A program made the position numbers and the translations under genes. DNA of 64,000 nucleotides, taken from positions 43,804,002-43,868,001 of the forward strand of contig NC_084831.1 in assembly GCF_033115175.1 (NCBI RefSeq), in the 5' to 3' direction. Under the pieces are notes generated by a model, which had not been told where the DNA came from, made no database searches, and saw only the letters and a program-made list of their open reading frames with translations. This document shows positions 12,210 to 25,000 of the stretch, piece after piece. How positions within the stretch are numbered: position 1 is the first letter of the stretch; the number at the start of each line of letters is the position of its first letter. Source of the DNA: Lepus europaeus (lineage: Eukaryota; Chordata; Mammalia; Lagomorpha; Leporidae).

Positions 12210-13130
12210 TTTTTAATTACTATATACTGGTGATATTTAAAAAATAATTTGAGAAATCATTTAAATTTTAGGAAAGCTGCAGGTACAAAAAACCACTATG
12301 TATACTTTACCGATTCACATATTATTCACATCTTAACATTTTGCCCTATTTGATGTCTCTAAAAATTGAGGCCTTGGAGAATAAATTGTGTACATTATAC
12401 AAGGATCATACATACCCCTAAATACGTTCTCTTTCATAATGGCTTAACATTTCTCAACTACCGTCAAGTTAACATTGATAGGATATTTCAATGAGCGTAT
12501 AGTGTCTGCTCAGTGAGATCCTTTGCAGTTCTCCCTGCTCCAGGATCAGACCCGGCATGTAGCCATGCCTCACCTTAAATTTTGTCACTGATATTGGTGA
12601 ATTTAGTCCCCTTGCATTTTTTTTTTTTTTAGAGAAAAATACCATTCTGAGTTTAATGAATAAGTTTATGTATTTTTAATCAAGATCACCTGGTGTCCAT
12701 TTGGCCCTAGCTAATGGTAAATGGGATCACCTAGTCAAGGTGTTGTCTCCTTTCTCCACTGTGTTCTCCTTGGAACTAATAACCAACATGTATATTTTCA
12801 GACCATTCAGGTACCTTGCTCACCAAAAGGTTCTCCTAGATTTCCACTGGTATTTCTTACCTTTCTGATCTACTGTGATGACTACAAACAATTTAATTCC
12901 AAGCCTTCCACCTTTACAAGCTGCACTTAGTAATCTAAACAAAAGTCTTTTGTTCTAACCTATTTATTCATTTAATTTTCATTATGGACACATGGGTTAT
13001 TTTTTCAGTAGTTCTAATTCATTAGCTTGGTGCTCAGATGGCATTAACTTTGGCCAGAGGCCCTTCAGTTTCTACATCCGTGCGACTGCTCCCATTATTT
13101 TTCAATAATACTTCTTTTTCTAACATGACA
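12210..13130. repeat. Old L1 3' region remnant
   Basis: Resembles the L1M-type 3' untranslated region: cacatcttaacattttgccc, taacattgatagg, and the gatcacctagtcaaggtg block. Non-coding, heavily diverged. Confidence 0.6.
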
Positions 13131-14281
13131 ATGCTCCAGGCTCATCTTGTGCTTATCCTGCCCTAGCCCTGGAACCGGCCATTTCTCCAGGAAGCTCCGC
13201 TCTTTTAGTGAGAGTAGCATTAGAAACTATGGTCTGGGTTATTTACTCATAATAGATATGTGATGTACTGTGATCATTTTCTTTCATTAAAAATTCATTT
13301 TGATCACAGACCAAACAGATTTCATCAACCAGTTTGAAAAACAACGTTCTAGAACGGCTCAGCTCCATCGCCACTGGCATCTTCTGAATGCAGAGGCCAA
13401 GCTGGGGTTCGTTCCTCTGCAGCATCAAAGTGTAGCTCCCGCGAATTAGTGCAGGCTTCTGGACAGTGAGAGGCTGCTCCCCAGTGGCAAGAGCTGGGCT
13501 TGGCACTTGGCAGTCACACTGTGGAACTGGTTTGGACAGCAGCTGTTTTCTAATCAGGTGCAAAGGCCTGGCCTGGGAGCTGTATCAGGCTAGGTTAATT
13601 CCTCTGGGGGTGGGGATGGGGGAGACATCGCATTTCACAGCTCCAAAGATTTGTGGAAGTGGCTACAGAGGACTCTGAGCTTTTCCACAGATTCAGAGGG
13701 ACTCGGGGCTTCTAAGGTGTCCCTTAGCTCACACCTCCTAAACCTGAAAAGAGCAGAAGCATGGTTAACAGGGACTGGTATCTTTGGTGTAATAGCTATC
13801 TTATTCTAAATATACTACAGCTGTTTGGAGCTTCTAGCGAGGGAGATCCACTTCCTATAGTTAATCTTCTTACTCAACAACTCTTGTATTCCTGCTAAAT
13901 ACAGCTTGTTACTGTACATGTGTCTTGGACCAGTGTAAGCTTTTTTAATTCTCCCACTAAGGAAACTATGTAGTCAGGTCTACTCTCAACCATAAAATGT
14001 CTTTCATGCTTATTACCTTGTGGTCATAGACATAAAATAGCCAAGACTAGTGTATTTTTCCCCCTTGTTTAAGTTGTATATCAAAGGAATTATATAATAT
14101 AATAAATATAATATATGAAATATATATAATATATTTTAGCTCTTTAGAGCTAAAATCCCACATTTCCAGTCAGGTTGTAAACCTGAGATACAGCACCTCC
14201 TCCGAGCTGAAAAGGAAGACAACTGCTACTGTGGTAAATTACTGAATGTTTACCGAATGCTAGCCAATTCAGTTTCTCTGT
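13131..14281. other. Intergenic stretch, no gene seen
   Basis: Unique-looking sequence with an AT-rich run (TATA/ATAT, 14094-14135). No spliced or convincing coding signal on either strand. Confidence 0.6.
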
Positions 14282-14594
14282 TTTGTTTTGTTTTGTTTTA
14301 TTTTGACAGAGTTAGAGAAAAGTCTTCCTTTTTCCATTGGTTCTCCCCCCAAATGGCTACTATGGCTGGCGCGCTGCGCTGATCTGAAGCCAGGAGCCAG
14401 GTCCTTCCTCCTGGTCTCCCATGCGGGAGGATCCAAGCACTTGGGCCGTCCTCCACTGCCCTCCCGGGCCACAGCAGAGAGCTAGACTGGAAGAGGAGCA
14501 ACTGGGACAGAATCCAGCACCCCAACCAGGACTAGAACCTGGGGTGCCGGTGCCACAGGCGGAGGATTAGCCTAGTGAGCCGTGGTCCGGCCAC
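14282..14594 (-). repeat. CSINE
   Basis: Starts after a TTTTG repeat; the head at the right ends gagccgtggtccggcc. Confidence 0.88.
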
Positions 14595-14612
14595 AGTTTT
14601 TGTTTTTTAAGA

Positions 14613-14897
14613 TTTCTCAGGGATGGCGCTATGGTATAGTGGTTAAGCTGCTATTGCTCTCTGCAGCACTGGCATCCCTTATGGCTGCCAGTTTGAATCC
14701 CAGCTGCTCCACTTCCAATGCAGCTCCTTGCTGATGTGCCTGGTAAAGCAGCGGAAGATGGCTAAGTCCCTGGGCCCCTGCCCCGACATGGGAGACCCAG
14801 AAGCAGCTCCTGGCTCCTGGCTCTGGTCTGCCCCAGCTCTGGCTGTTGTGGCCATTTGAGGAGTGAACCAGTAGATGGAAGATATCTCTCTCTAATT
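14613..14897 (+). repeat. CSINE, left arm of an inverted pair
   Basis: Head gggatggcgctatgg. It abuts the next, oppositely oriented copy tail to tail. Confidence 0.8.
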
Positions 14898-14899
14898 CT

Positions 14900-15200
14900 G
14901 ACTTATTTATTTGAAAGGCAGGATTACAGAGACAGACAGATCTCCCATCCACTGGTTCCCTCACAAAATGCCTCCAACAACTCAGGCTGGGCAAAGATGA
15001 AGCCAGAAGCCAGGAACTTCTTTTGGGTCTCCCAAATGTGTGCAAAGAGCCCAAGCACTTGGGCCATCTTCCACTGCTTTCCCAGGCACATTAGCAGGGA
15101 ACTGGATCAGAAGTGGAGTGGCTGGGACTTGAACTGGCACCCATATGGGATGCCAGTGCTGCAGGCAGTAGCTTAATGGGCTGTACCACAACACTGGCCC
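14900..15200 (-). repeat. CSINE, right arm of an inverted pair
   Basis: Acttatttatttgaaaggcag at its left, accacaacactggcccc at its right. Confidence 0.82.
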
Positions 15201-15691
15201 CTTTATCAGCACTTCTTAAGAACCAGCTGGACTAGAGGGCTATAGATAGGGGTTTTCCCTGTTTAATCTTGCCTTCCCCCTCCCTCAATGGTTCCTGAAT
15301 ACTAGGAGGCCCCAATTTCCAATTAAATATCTCTATCATAACTCATCTAATTTATGTATCTAATTCATTTCAGACAACAGTCAAGCAATAGGCTGATCAT
15401 TGTTTCTGGAATTAACAGGTTTGTAACAGTGGTTTGTTTTAGTAATGTTAAAGTAATGTGATGGAATTTTTCGCGATTGTATACATAGCCAGAAGGGCTA
15501 GAGTAGAGCAGGAACGATGCCCAGAGAAAGGAAACCATCTGTGATGGTGCTGGACCAGGTATAAGCTGCTGGATCCAACAGTTTGTCGCATGGTTTCATC
15601 CTTAAAAGGAGCTGCCCTAATTACTGAAGGGGCAACATCTTTTGGGAGCTGCTCAGAAATGTTTGGGAAACAAGCCATTAAAATTTGGAAG

Positions 15692-15950
15692 CGGGGACTG
15701 TTGTATCAGAGTGAGTAAAGCTGCCACCTGCGATGCTGGCATCCCATAGACACTGGTGTGCCCCCCGGCTGCTCTACTTCCCATCCAGCTCCCTGCTAAT
15801 GGCCTGGGAGATGCAGAAGATGGCCTAAGTGGGCTCCTGCACCTACATGGGAGACCCAGATGAAGGCCCTGGCTGCTACCCTCAGTCTGTCTCAACCCAG
15901 GCTGTTGGGGCCATTGTGGGAGTAAACCATTGAGCAGAAGATCTTTTCCT
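15692..15950 (+). repeat. CSINE, diverged, left arm of a second inverted pair
   Basis: Starts in gagtgagtaaagctgcc and has lost part of the 3' CT region. Confidence 0.75.
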
Positions 15951-15951
15951 A

Positions 15952-16262
15952 TTTTTTGAAAAGATTTATTTGAAAGGCAGAGTTACAGGGTTACAGTTAT
16001 ACAGAGGGGGAGACACACAGGGCTGCTTCTGCTGGTTCACTCCTCAAGCAGCTGCAACAGTGAGAGCTAGGCAGATCCAAAATCAGGAGCCAGGAGCTGC
16101 TTCTGGGTCTCTCATGTGGTTACAGGGGCCCAAGAACTTGGGCCATCCTTTGCTGCCTTCCCAGGCCATTAGCAGGGAACTGGATTGGAAGCTGGGATTC
16201 AAACCAGTGCCCATATGGGATGCCAGCGCTGTAAGCAGAGGCTTAACCTACCATGCCATGGG
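15952..16262 (-). repeat. CSINE, right arm of a second inverted pair
   Basis: Ttttgaaaagatttatttg at the left edge, diverged head ccatgccatgg at the right. Confidence 0.8.
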
Positions 16263-16309
16263 GTGATAACTCTTTCAAAGAACTCTTTAAAAGAAGTTGG
16301 AAGCACCAT

Positions 16310-16605
16310 GGCAGTGCGTGTTTGGTGTAGTGGGTGAGATGCCACTTGGCACACCTGCATCCCAAATCAGAGTTCCAGGGTTCAAGTTCCGACTGCTTCC
16401 AGTTCCAGCTTATTGCTGATGCACATCCTGGGAGACAGCAGGTTGATAGCTGGGTCCCTGCCACCCATGTGGATACCCAAGTTCTGGGCTCCTGGGTTTG
16501 CCCTGGCATAGCTCTGGCTGTTGCAGGCATTTAGGACATAAACCAGTGGATGGGAGATCTCTATCTTGCTCGCTGTTTCTCTGCCTTTCAAATAGATGAA
16601 GAAAA
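16310..16605 (+). repeat. CSINE, old
   Basis: Diverged head (gtgtttggtgtagtggg), ends in tgcctttcaaatagatg. Confidence 0.75.
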
Positions 16606-17186
16606 AATATTTGGAAGCCTTGATGCAAGTTTGACCATGATGCTGTGAGAAAAGAAAATAATGTTAAAATCACAAGTCTGCTCTTTAATTGTGGGGAAGA
16701 CTTCCTGGTTCTGGGATAAATTTCTTGTGTATTAACTAATTCAGAAGAAAGTGCACTTTACAGTAGAGAATGTAAAATTCTAAGATGATTTGGATCATGG
16801 CTGATTCCCATAAGTAATCTCCAATGTGTGGACAAATCTTAGGACAAGATGAGGCTGCCGCAGGCTCCTCCCTCTACTCACGCATGCCTTGGCTGCAACA
16901 AAGGCCTTTTAAGAACCTCAGTCTCCAAGTCCAGTGGGTGGCTTTGTCAGCCTGTTGAGGTTGTTTTTTAAAAGTGAACGGATTGTAAAGGGAAATTTGG
17001 GAGTCATAGAAAACTTCCTATTGAAATAGGGTATTTCCAGCAGAGGCCTGAATTTAGAGGTTCTTTGGTCTAGTTGGACCCTTTCAAGAAAACCCCAGTG
17101 GTCCTAACCCTGTTGCTTCACACAGGGTTGGATGCAAACACTGAGGGGAAGACAAAGCTGAGTCAGGCACCCTTCTGACAGCCCCT
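16606..17186. other. Intergenic gap between ZFYVE9 and CC2D1B
   Basis: No coding or repeat signal seen; it separates the convergent ends of the two genes. Confidence 0.5.
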
Positions 17187-18911
17187 TTATTCTAGGCCAC
17201 TTTATGAAGGCTAACAACCTTACTTTTCATTCTAGATTATTGCTTGTTTGACATGTATATGTGACTGCAATTAAGTGTTAAACCTCTCATCTCTGGAAGT
17301 TTTGGTAGGTCACATCTGATAGGTAAGTAAGACTGGCCATAGTCCTGGGAAGGAGCCACTTGTCTGTAGATCCTGTTCTGTTGCCCACTACAGACTGCTC
17401 TGTAGGGCAGGGAAGCATGACTTAGCCCTGTGACCCTTGAAATCAGATGCATACAGAAATGCTCAATCCCTGAGCTGTGCTTATGCAGTATTGTAGCAAT
17501 CAGTAAGCTGAATGTATGTGCTTCACTTACAGCTTTTAAAAAACAATCTTGAGGTATGCTTTGTTGAATTTTAATGCTTCAAAAAAAAGGGATGAAAAAA
17601 ACACGGGTGTTGATTTCTAAGAAATGTAGAATATTAGTCTTGAATATTAAATCTATTAGAACTATAGATCCCTTCATCGTCTCCATCCATTCAGTAAAAC
17701 AAGGCTGAAAACAAAGCCAAAGGGAAATTTCTCAGTCATTTCCCCAGCTGATCTGCTGAAGAGGAAAACAACCCCATCTCCATCCCACACCCTCTGTCAG
17801 AATCCTTGCCAAGGCAGTAATCTGGATCTTGGTCGGTAACAAATGCTACTGCTACCCAGGCTTTCTAAACCTGCAGAGTCTAAAATCCCTACAGTGAATT
17901 AGACTTAATTGCTTAAATAAAAATGGCTACACAGAATTTTACATATATATATATATTTTTTTTTTTTCTTCTTCTTCTTCTTCTTTCCCTTTAACAGTCT
18001 CTTATCTTGGGTGCATGGAACAAACCCAAGATACAGCCTTCCCTTAACTTCCCACCAAGTAGTACCAAAACGTTTCTAAGTCCATGGGGAAGCAGGAAGG
18101 CTAGTACTAGCAGCTGTTAGGAACAAAGGCACGGGCAGAGCTGGGGGGAACTGAGTTGAGAGGACAGGCTGCCACTGACCAGAGTCACGGAACCCTGTTC
18201 CCACCCTAAGCAGGGGAGGTTCCCGATCACCCTCGAGTTCTCCCATCCCTTACAGTTCATTTAAAGGCACATCCAGAAGTGGTGCAACTGGGGCTAGGGT
18301 GAGCTGCACACAGTTGCTGTGTAGGGGTTAGTGGGCTGCAGGTCTCCATGGCACAGAGCACTGAGGATATCCTTGCCTTTGCCCAGTCTGGGGGAGCAAG
18401 ACGCATGAAAGAGGAGCTCCTCGAATCCAGCCTGCTTCTATGGGCCGGCGACGGGAAAGACCAGGGCTGTGGTCAGTAGTGCACATACTTCAAAGGTCTT
18501 TGGTGCTTAGGTAGCAGCATCTCTCTTATGTACAAAGGCTTCTGCAGCCAGCAGCACTGGGAAGAGTAAGCTCCTGCACACCGTCGCTGGCCTGATCATC
18601 TCCTGGTGCTGGCAGTCTGCTGCAAAGCGGCATAGAGCATGGAGAGTCCGGCTAAACCACAGGAAAACAAGCAGGTTTTACAGATTTCCTGAAGACAAAC
18701 CTAGGGAGTTACCCTTCCTCCCCTGCTCTACTGAGGACCCTAAGAAACTCAGCTCCTGAACTCTGCCCAACAGTTTTGGTGCCTTGGTCTTCACACAGAT
18801 GAGAACTCTTAGGCTTTCTCCCCACACACAGGGTGAACAGGAGAAGGGTCCCAGAGGGACCCCATCAGAACGCAGGGGAAAAGGTTCTGGGGACCCAGAG
18901 AGCTGCCCACC
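17187..18911 (-). other. CC2D1B: CC2D1B 3' UTR (probable extent)
   Basis: A SINE-free stretch after the stop. On the minus strand an AATAAA lies at 17192-17187 and an ATTAAA near 17567. Which one is used cannot be decided from sequence alone. A poly-T/TTC tract sits at 17955-17987. Confidence 0.45.
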
Positions 18912-19040
18912 TCACAGGCCCCGAGGCTCCAGGACCAGCCAGTTCTCGGTGACCATCTGCACATCCTGGCCACTCAGAGGCTCCCGCAGCCTCACCTTCA
19001 CCTCCAGCTTCCCCCCAGTAGGCTTCCTTCCATCCAGGAC
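18912..19040 (-). CDS. CC2D1B: CC2D1B coding exon 23 (last)
   Basis: VLDGRKPTGGKLEVKVRLRE to the final EPRGL and TGA. Confidence 0.95.
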   Translation of the reverse strand, partial: VLDGRKPTGGKLEVKVRLREPLSGQDVQMVTENWLVLEPRGL

Positions 19041-22000
19041 CTGTGAGGACCAGGGAGAGGCAGACAATAATTGAGGCACGCGGGTCCCTGTGCTCCCAGG
19101 AAACGAATTAGAGGAGCTAAGGTGTCCTGCAGTGCTAACGCATGGGAATCTTAAACCTGTTGTCCTTCTGTTTGGGGTGGTGATGGTTTAGCTAAGTCTT
19201 ACTAAAACAATTAACATATAAACCTAGATAAACACTAACTGAAGTGGAGATAGACATCTGGAAAGTCTATTCCATCACTCCCCCCCTCAATCTCCTAGCA
19301 GCTCCAGGAATAAACACTGGCTTCAAGGAGCAGCATGGAAACCAGTGAGTTCCACCTTCCCGGATGACACTGCAGCATCAAGAGCAGAACCCAGATCAAA
19401 GGTTTCCACTCCTTCCTGGGCTGGAATAAACATCAGTGTGACGGTCCTGAGAAGTCTGATCACCCTCTGTGAGGCCAACAGAGAGCAGACTCCACTTGAG
19501 AACAACTCTCCTGGCAGACAGGGAGCAGGTGTGCCGCAGTAGGAGAGGCTTCAGCCAACAAAAGTATGAGTAAGGATCTGGTCCTGTGAACTTATGTAAC
19601 CTCCCTTTCTTCTAGAGCTTAAATGTCTTTGTCAGTGGCCAGCTCTTAGAGCCACTGCCTGTGCAATCCTATGATAATCCAGCTTAAGGAGCTATCTGGG
19701 GACCAGTTCCCAACAGTAGATCAGCTAGCTGCATTCCAATGGGTCCCCAATCTGGAAATACCACATCAATGCTGGGTCCGGAGCTTACTCTGTTTCATCG
19801 TGCCGTGAAGCAGCTGCCCCAACCGCAATTCTAGCCACAGCAACCTGGGAATCTGTGCGCCAGGCTGACGGCTATGACTGTATACCTCAAGGATCTTCCT
19901 GCTCATCCATCATCTTTAGAAACCTGGATGGCCCAGGTGTTGTGGGAAGAGTACGGCTACTTCCTATCCTGAAACTCTGAATTTTTCTGACCTTCTGAAC
20001 TTCCTCTTTTGTGAAATGGAGATACCACCTACCGTATAACAACCGTGTGGGTAATTTTCAAGTTAAGCGACAGGCACAAAAACCTACAACAGGGACTGGT
20101 GTTCAACAAATACTAGCTCTACTCTTACTAAGTCCTCTGTCGCCCACCCCCAGGCCTTACCTCCACAATCTCTCTGATCTCACACTCATTCTCCAGCCGC
20201 TCCAGTTTCAGATGTGCTGTGCCAACCAGCTTGTCACTTCTGAAGAAAGAGCTGGGATCCAAGAGGCAGCAGAGGATTAGGTTGGGTAGAGAAGGCAGGC
20301 ATGAACTGGCTGAGACCAGTGCAGGAAAACAAGCGGTAGCAGAGATGGCAGCTATAATGGAAATGTCACTCCTACTTCCCAGCCTGCTTTGGCAATGGGA
20401 CCAAGAGGATCCTCACCCTTTGTGGAAAATCTCAAACTTGATTCCTTTGCTTTGGATCACCCTCCTGAAGCCCCGGTGGTTTCGGTTGATGTTTAGTTTG
20501 AAGAGCTGATCAAATTCTACAAGAGGAGAATGCAAGAAGGGGCTTGGCTCCCAGGGATTTCCTGAGGAAGCAGGAATGGAGGCCCAGGGCTGGCTTCCCC
20601 TCTTTATCTCTGCCTGCAGTTCAGGGTGACTGCCACCAGAAGGTAGAGAATATAAATCCTGACCATGTTTTATACTCATTAGATGACAACGAAGTGGGAG
20701 GGAACTGGAATTTGGAGTCGTTTCTGCCACCTCCTTATTATGAGGCCGTGGGCAGGTCTCTACTTTTACTGAGGCTCAGATCCCTCATCTGCAGTCTTAA
20801 GTGTGTGGTTACCCAGCTTAAGGAGCTACCTGGGGACCAGTTCCATTCCAGTGGGTCCCCAATCTGGGAATACCACATCAATGCTGGGTCCGGAGCTTAC
20901 TCCGTTTCATCGTGCTGAGAGGCAGCTGCCCCAACCGCAATTCTAGCCACAGCAACCTGGGAATCTGTGCGCCAGATCTGCTTTGGATCACGCTCCTGCA
21001 GCCCCAGTGTTACCAGTATCTGCCTTTATCACCTGTGTTGAATGAATCAAGTAAGGGAACAGGTCTGGAAACACAAGTGCTGCCCATGCACATGAAGGGG
21101 GGTGTTGAAAGGGGCTCCTGTGGCCCTCCCTCACCTGGAGAATTTGTGTTCTTCACCACAGCTGTTTTGCTTTTTTGAGCCTGGTCCTAAAAACAGTAGG
21201 AAGGGAGGAGTGAAAATAGTTTGAAGAAACAAACAGGGCCAGGAACTCTGTACAGAATGGGCCCAAAAGTCTACAGTCCCCTCCCTATGGCCAGGCCTCC
21301 CAGGGACGGGGAGAAACTGACACGGGTTCAGAGGATTCGACCTCTACCTGAACCTCACCGAGTTAGGGTAGTGAAACTCAAAGCGCACAAAAGCATCCAA
21401 GTCATCAGGGGTCACCCCTGTGAGAGAGAAACGGGAATCGGGAGTCAGGGAGGGGGCAGAAGCCCAGGGCCTGGGTGGAAGGGGTGGCCTTCGGGTTACC
21501 TGGCGGTGCTGGGAGGTTCATTCCTCGAACAATGATCAGATGCATCTCTGTGCTGTTGAGTTCTGAGAAGATCCTATAGCCAAGAAGAAAGAACAGTGGA
21601 CCCAGGTCCCCTTCTCCAGCGCCTGGTAATGAGGGGAGAGTGGACCCAAAGAGGGAACGCTTATTTTGGCCAGAAGCAGCAGAGCTTGTACACAGACCTT
21701 AGTCTGACTTCCAGTCCCGAGCTTTATCCATAGCATCCATACAGCTCTGAGCTCCTCACTGGCAGGCACCGTGACCCACTCTTCACCAGGGAAGGCTCAC
21801 TAAACTGGGTGCTACCCTCCTGCCCCACGCCTGCACAGAGCCAGTTTCCCCTAGGCTTTGGCACCTCACGGTCTGGAATGTCTTCAGCTCAAAGTGGTGG
21901 CTAGGAGGGTCGAGGCCCTGGGCCTGGGCCAGCTGCAGGATCTCCAGCTGTCTCTTACGGTCCTGAGCAAGCTTCTCAAACCTGGCAGGTGTGGGTACGC

Positions 22001-25000
22001 ACATCAGCAAACAAGGCATGCTTTCTGTTCTCCGTCCCAGAAGCCCAGCCCCAGTCCGTGCACTTACCGGGTGGTCTCAGCCACATTGCCCTGGTGCATG
22101 AACTGCTTGGAAAACAGCAGGCACTTCTGAAAATAGAGGCCCAGGGGGATTCCAGATCTCAGGGCAGGACCTACCTGACTGGCACTCGAGGCCTGACCCC
22201 AAGCTCCAGTCTGCCTCTGTAGCCTCACTTCTCTCTCCAACACATATCCCAAGTCCCACCAGTGCTCTATATTTTTGCACTTTCCTCTTCTAAGGATAGC
22301 CATTCTCCAAAATTCACTTAGCAAACTCATATTCTTCCTCAAAACCAAGTTCAAGCATCACCTTTGAAAGCAGACTCGGAAACAGTTCACCAAACACCAT
22401 AAGAATCCATATGCATGCCCCCTCCCACCTACAAAGTCCTTTTTCCCATGCTGTGACTTCTGTTGTTTGAACTTTATAACCATCCTGAAGCAGGGTATGT
22501 ATTTTCATCCTGTTTTACAGATGAGGAAACGGGTTCAGTGAGGCTTGCGGGGTCACACAGCCAGTAAGTGTTAGAGTGAGAACTGGAATCCAGGCCTATC
22601 TGGTCTGTGCCCCAGGCCTTTGCCCGCAAGAAGGCTGGGGGCACTGAAAGGGAAGTAACAGTCAAGGGGCTCCTGACCTCATGTTGCTCCAAAAGCATCT
22701 TCTGTAGCTGCGCGTACACCTCCTCAGCCTTCTGGGAGAGCCGCAGGTCCTCGTGGTGGATGAGGATGAAGTCGCCCTCCTCATCCGTCAAGGGCGAAGG
22801 CACCTGCCAGGTCACAAGGCCCCTCGGGCCCCAAGAGTCAGATTACTCCTCTAGTGAGCCCAACCAATGCAGGAATCCATACTAAGTGCAGGCAACTCAC
22901 TGCCTCCCACTCTACCTCAGGTGCTACAACACTCTGCCCCTACCCCACTGGCCTCACCCTGTTCTGTCATATGACTACAAGCATCCTGTACTCCCTTCCC
23001 AGGTCTCTCTGCAGGCTATGAAGTAGACAGAATCATAAACAAAAGGCGCTTACCCAGCCATCACATCCTGCCCAAATCCCACTGCCTCCCAGAAGCTGCC
23101 CTACTTCACAGACAGTCCTGCAAGCCTGCCACCCACCTCCTCTGCCCAAGAAGTCCTGGTGCTCAAAAGATGAGATTCACCTTGGAGAGGTCAACAGGTT
23201 GGCCAGCTCGGGCCTGGGTGATCTGAGCCTCCAGACATTTGGCCACCCGCAGGTGGGCTTTGGCCTGCTCCAGGTCCTGCCTACGTTTGGCCTGCAGGGC
23301 TGCCCGTTGGTACTGCAGTTTTCGTGCCTCCAGTAGCACCAGCTGCTCCCGCACTGAGGGGAGAGCACCACTGGTTAGGGCCATGCCCGCCCCTCACTAG
23401 AACCTGCACTCCTCCCAGCCTGCTCGTCTCCAACTCACCAGATGGACTCAGTGACTCCTTAGCCAGGGGCCGAGATGAAGGGACAAGAGGCTGTGCTGGC
23501 TTCTTGGCTACCGGCGTCTGTGCTGGGGTCTCACTCTGCAGATATCCAGGAGGCTGTCACTGGGGACCCCACCCAAGGCAGCTTCCAACCTCGGGCTCTT
23601 CACGGATGCTGCACTCACTCTCACATGACCTGAGACGAGTGACTTCCCCTCTGAGCCCTAAAATATCTCAGCACTTCCAAACACCTCTGAAGATCTCCAC
23701 TCTAACCTCCCCTCCCACCTCAGCACAGGAGCCAGCAGGGTGCTGGGGATGGAACCTGGGCTCTCGAACCAGAAAGACCTTCATTAAACCCTAGCTCTGC
23801 CTGTGGCCAAGTTTTTCTCTCTGAAACAGAGAACAATGTATCCCTGGGCTTGTCAGCAGGGACATTAAGTCTGGGGTCATGTCTCATCTGCCGCTCCTCC
23901 CCCCAGTCCTGCCTTGGGCCCTCAGCCAAACCTCATCCTCATCTTCCTCTGCCAGGGCCGTGTCATCTGAGGTGGCCAGTTTCTGGGCAGCTGCCAAGGT
24001 TGCTGCCACTGTATCCTCCTCCATGCCCACCATGGGCTGCAGACCAGGGATGGGGGGAAACCCTGTGACAGAAGCAGAGCTGGGAGGGGGTGGAATAGCC
24101 ACAGGGCAGCACAAAGCTGCTGTGGGCCCTGACTCTGCCAGGGACAGGTGGCGGTACATCCCTGTGGTCACTTCCCCTCCCCATCCTTGCTTCCTTGGGA
24201 GACAGCCCACAGACCAAGCCCCACTCACCTGGAGGAACCGGCAACTCGGCGAAGTCAACCTTCCGCCCTGCTCGGTGTGCTCGAATAGCATCTTGGTATT
24301 GCTGCAAGGGTGGGAAAGGAGGGACGTATGGTGAGCACGAGTCTGCAGGCTCCATGCCCATGTGACAGAGGGACAGGAAGACTAGGAGAAGACCAGCGCC
24401 AGCTGGCGGGGCAGGTGGCTGTACGGCCCCAAGCCTACCTTGGCAATGCGTTCATGCATCCGGGCCTTACGTTCATCCCCACTGCTCCGAGCCTGGATGC
24501 CGGCCTCCCGGTACTTGTTCAGTCTCTGCTGCAGGGCATCCAGCACCGTCTGTGGCTCTGTAGGGGCCACTTGAAGAGGGGGGAGAGAGCATCTGCTCAG
24601 CCTGCCTCTCCCCAGGTCCCCACTCCCCAGTCCCACCACCCTGTCCTACCTGGGGTTGCTGGGATGTCAGGAGCCGTCACTGGCTGCACTCGCTCCACTG
24701 CTGGTGCCCTGGGGGCCTTCAGATCTGGGGGATGCAAAGCGAAGGTATAGGTGGGGGTGCCTGGCCAGCCCCAGACCTGATGATTTGCCCCAACCGCAGC
24801 CCTAGCCCAGGCAGATCCCCTCACAATTCCCATACTGACCCTCAGGTGCTGGGGGCATGGCACTCAGGTCCACGGGCTGCCCCTTCTCCAGGGCCTCCAG
24901 GACAGCACCAAATCTCTAAGAAAAGTAGATGTGTGCCTAAGCCAGGGAACCCCAAGAACCTGGACTGAAACAATTCTGCCTTGGGCCAGTCTCAAGCCCA

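Noticed and set aside
20238-20251. Alternative acceptor (cttcag) within CC2D1B coding exon 22
   Set aside because: It is in phase but would delete SFFR, which is conserved in the family; the outer acceptor restores the expected sequence.
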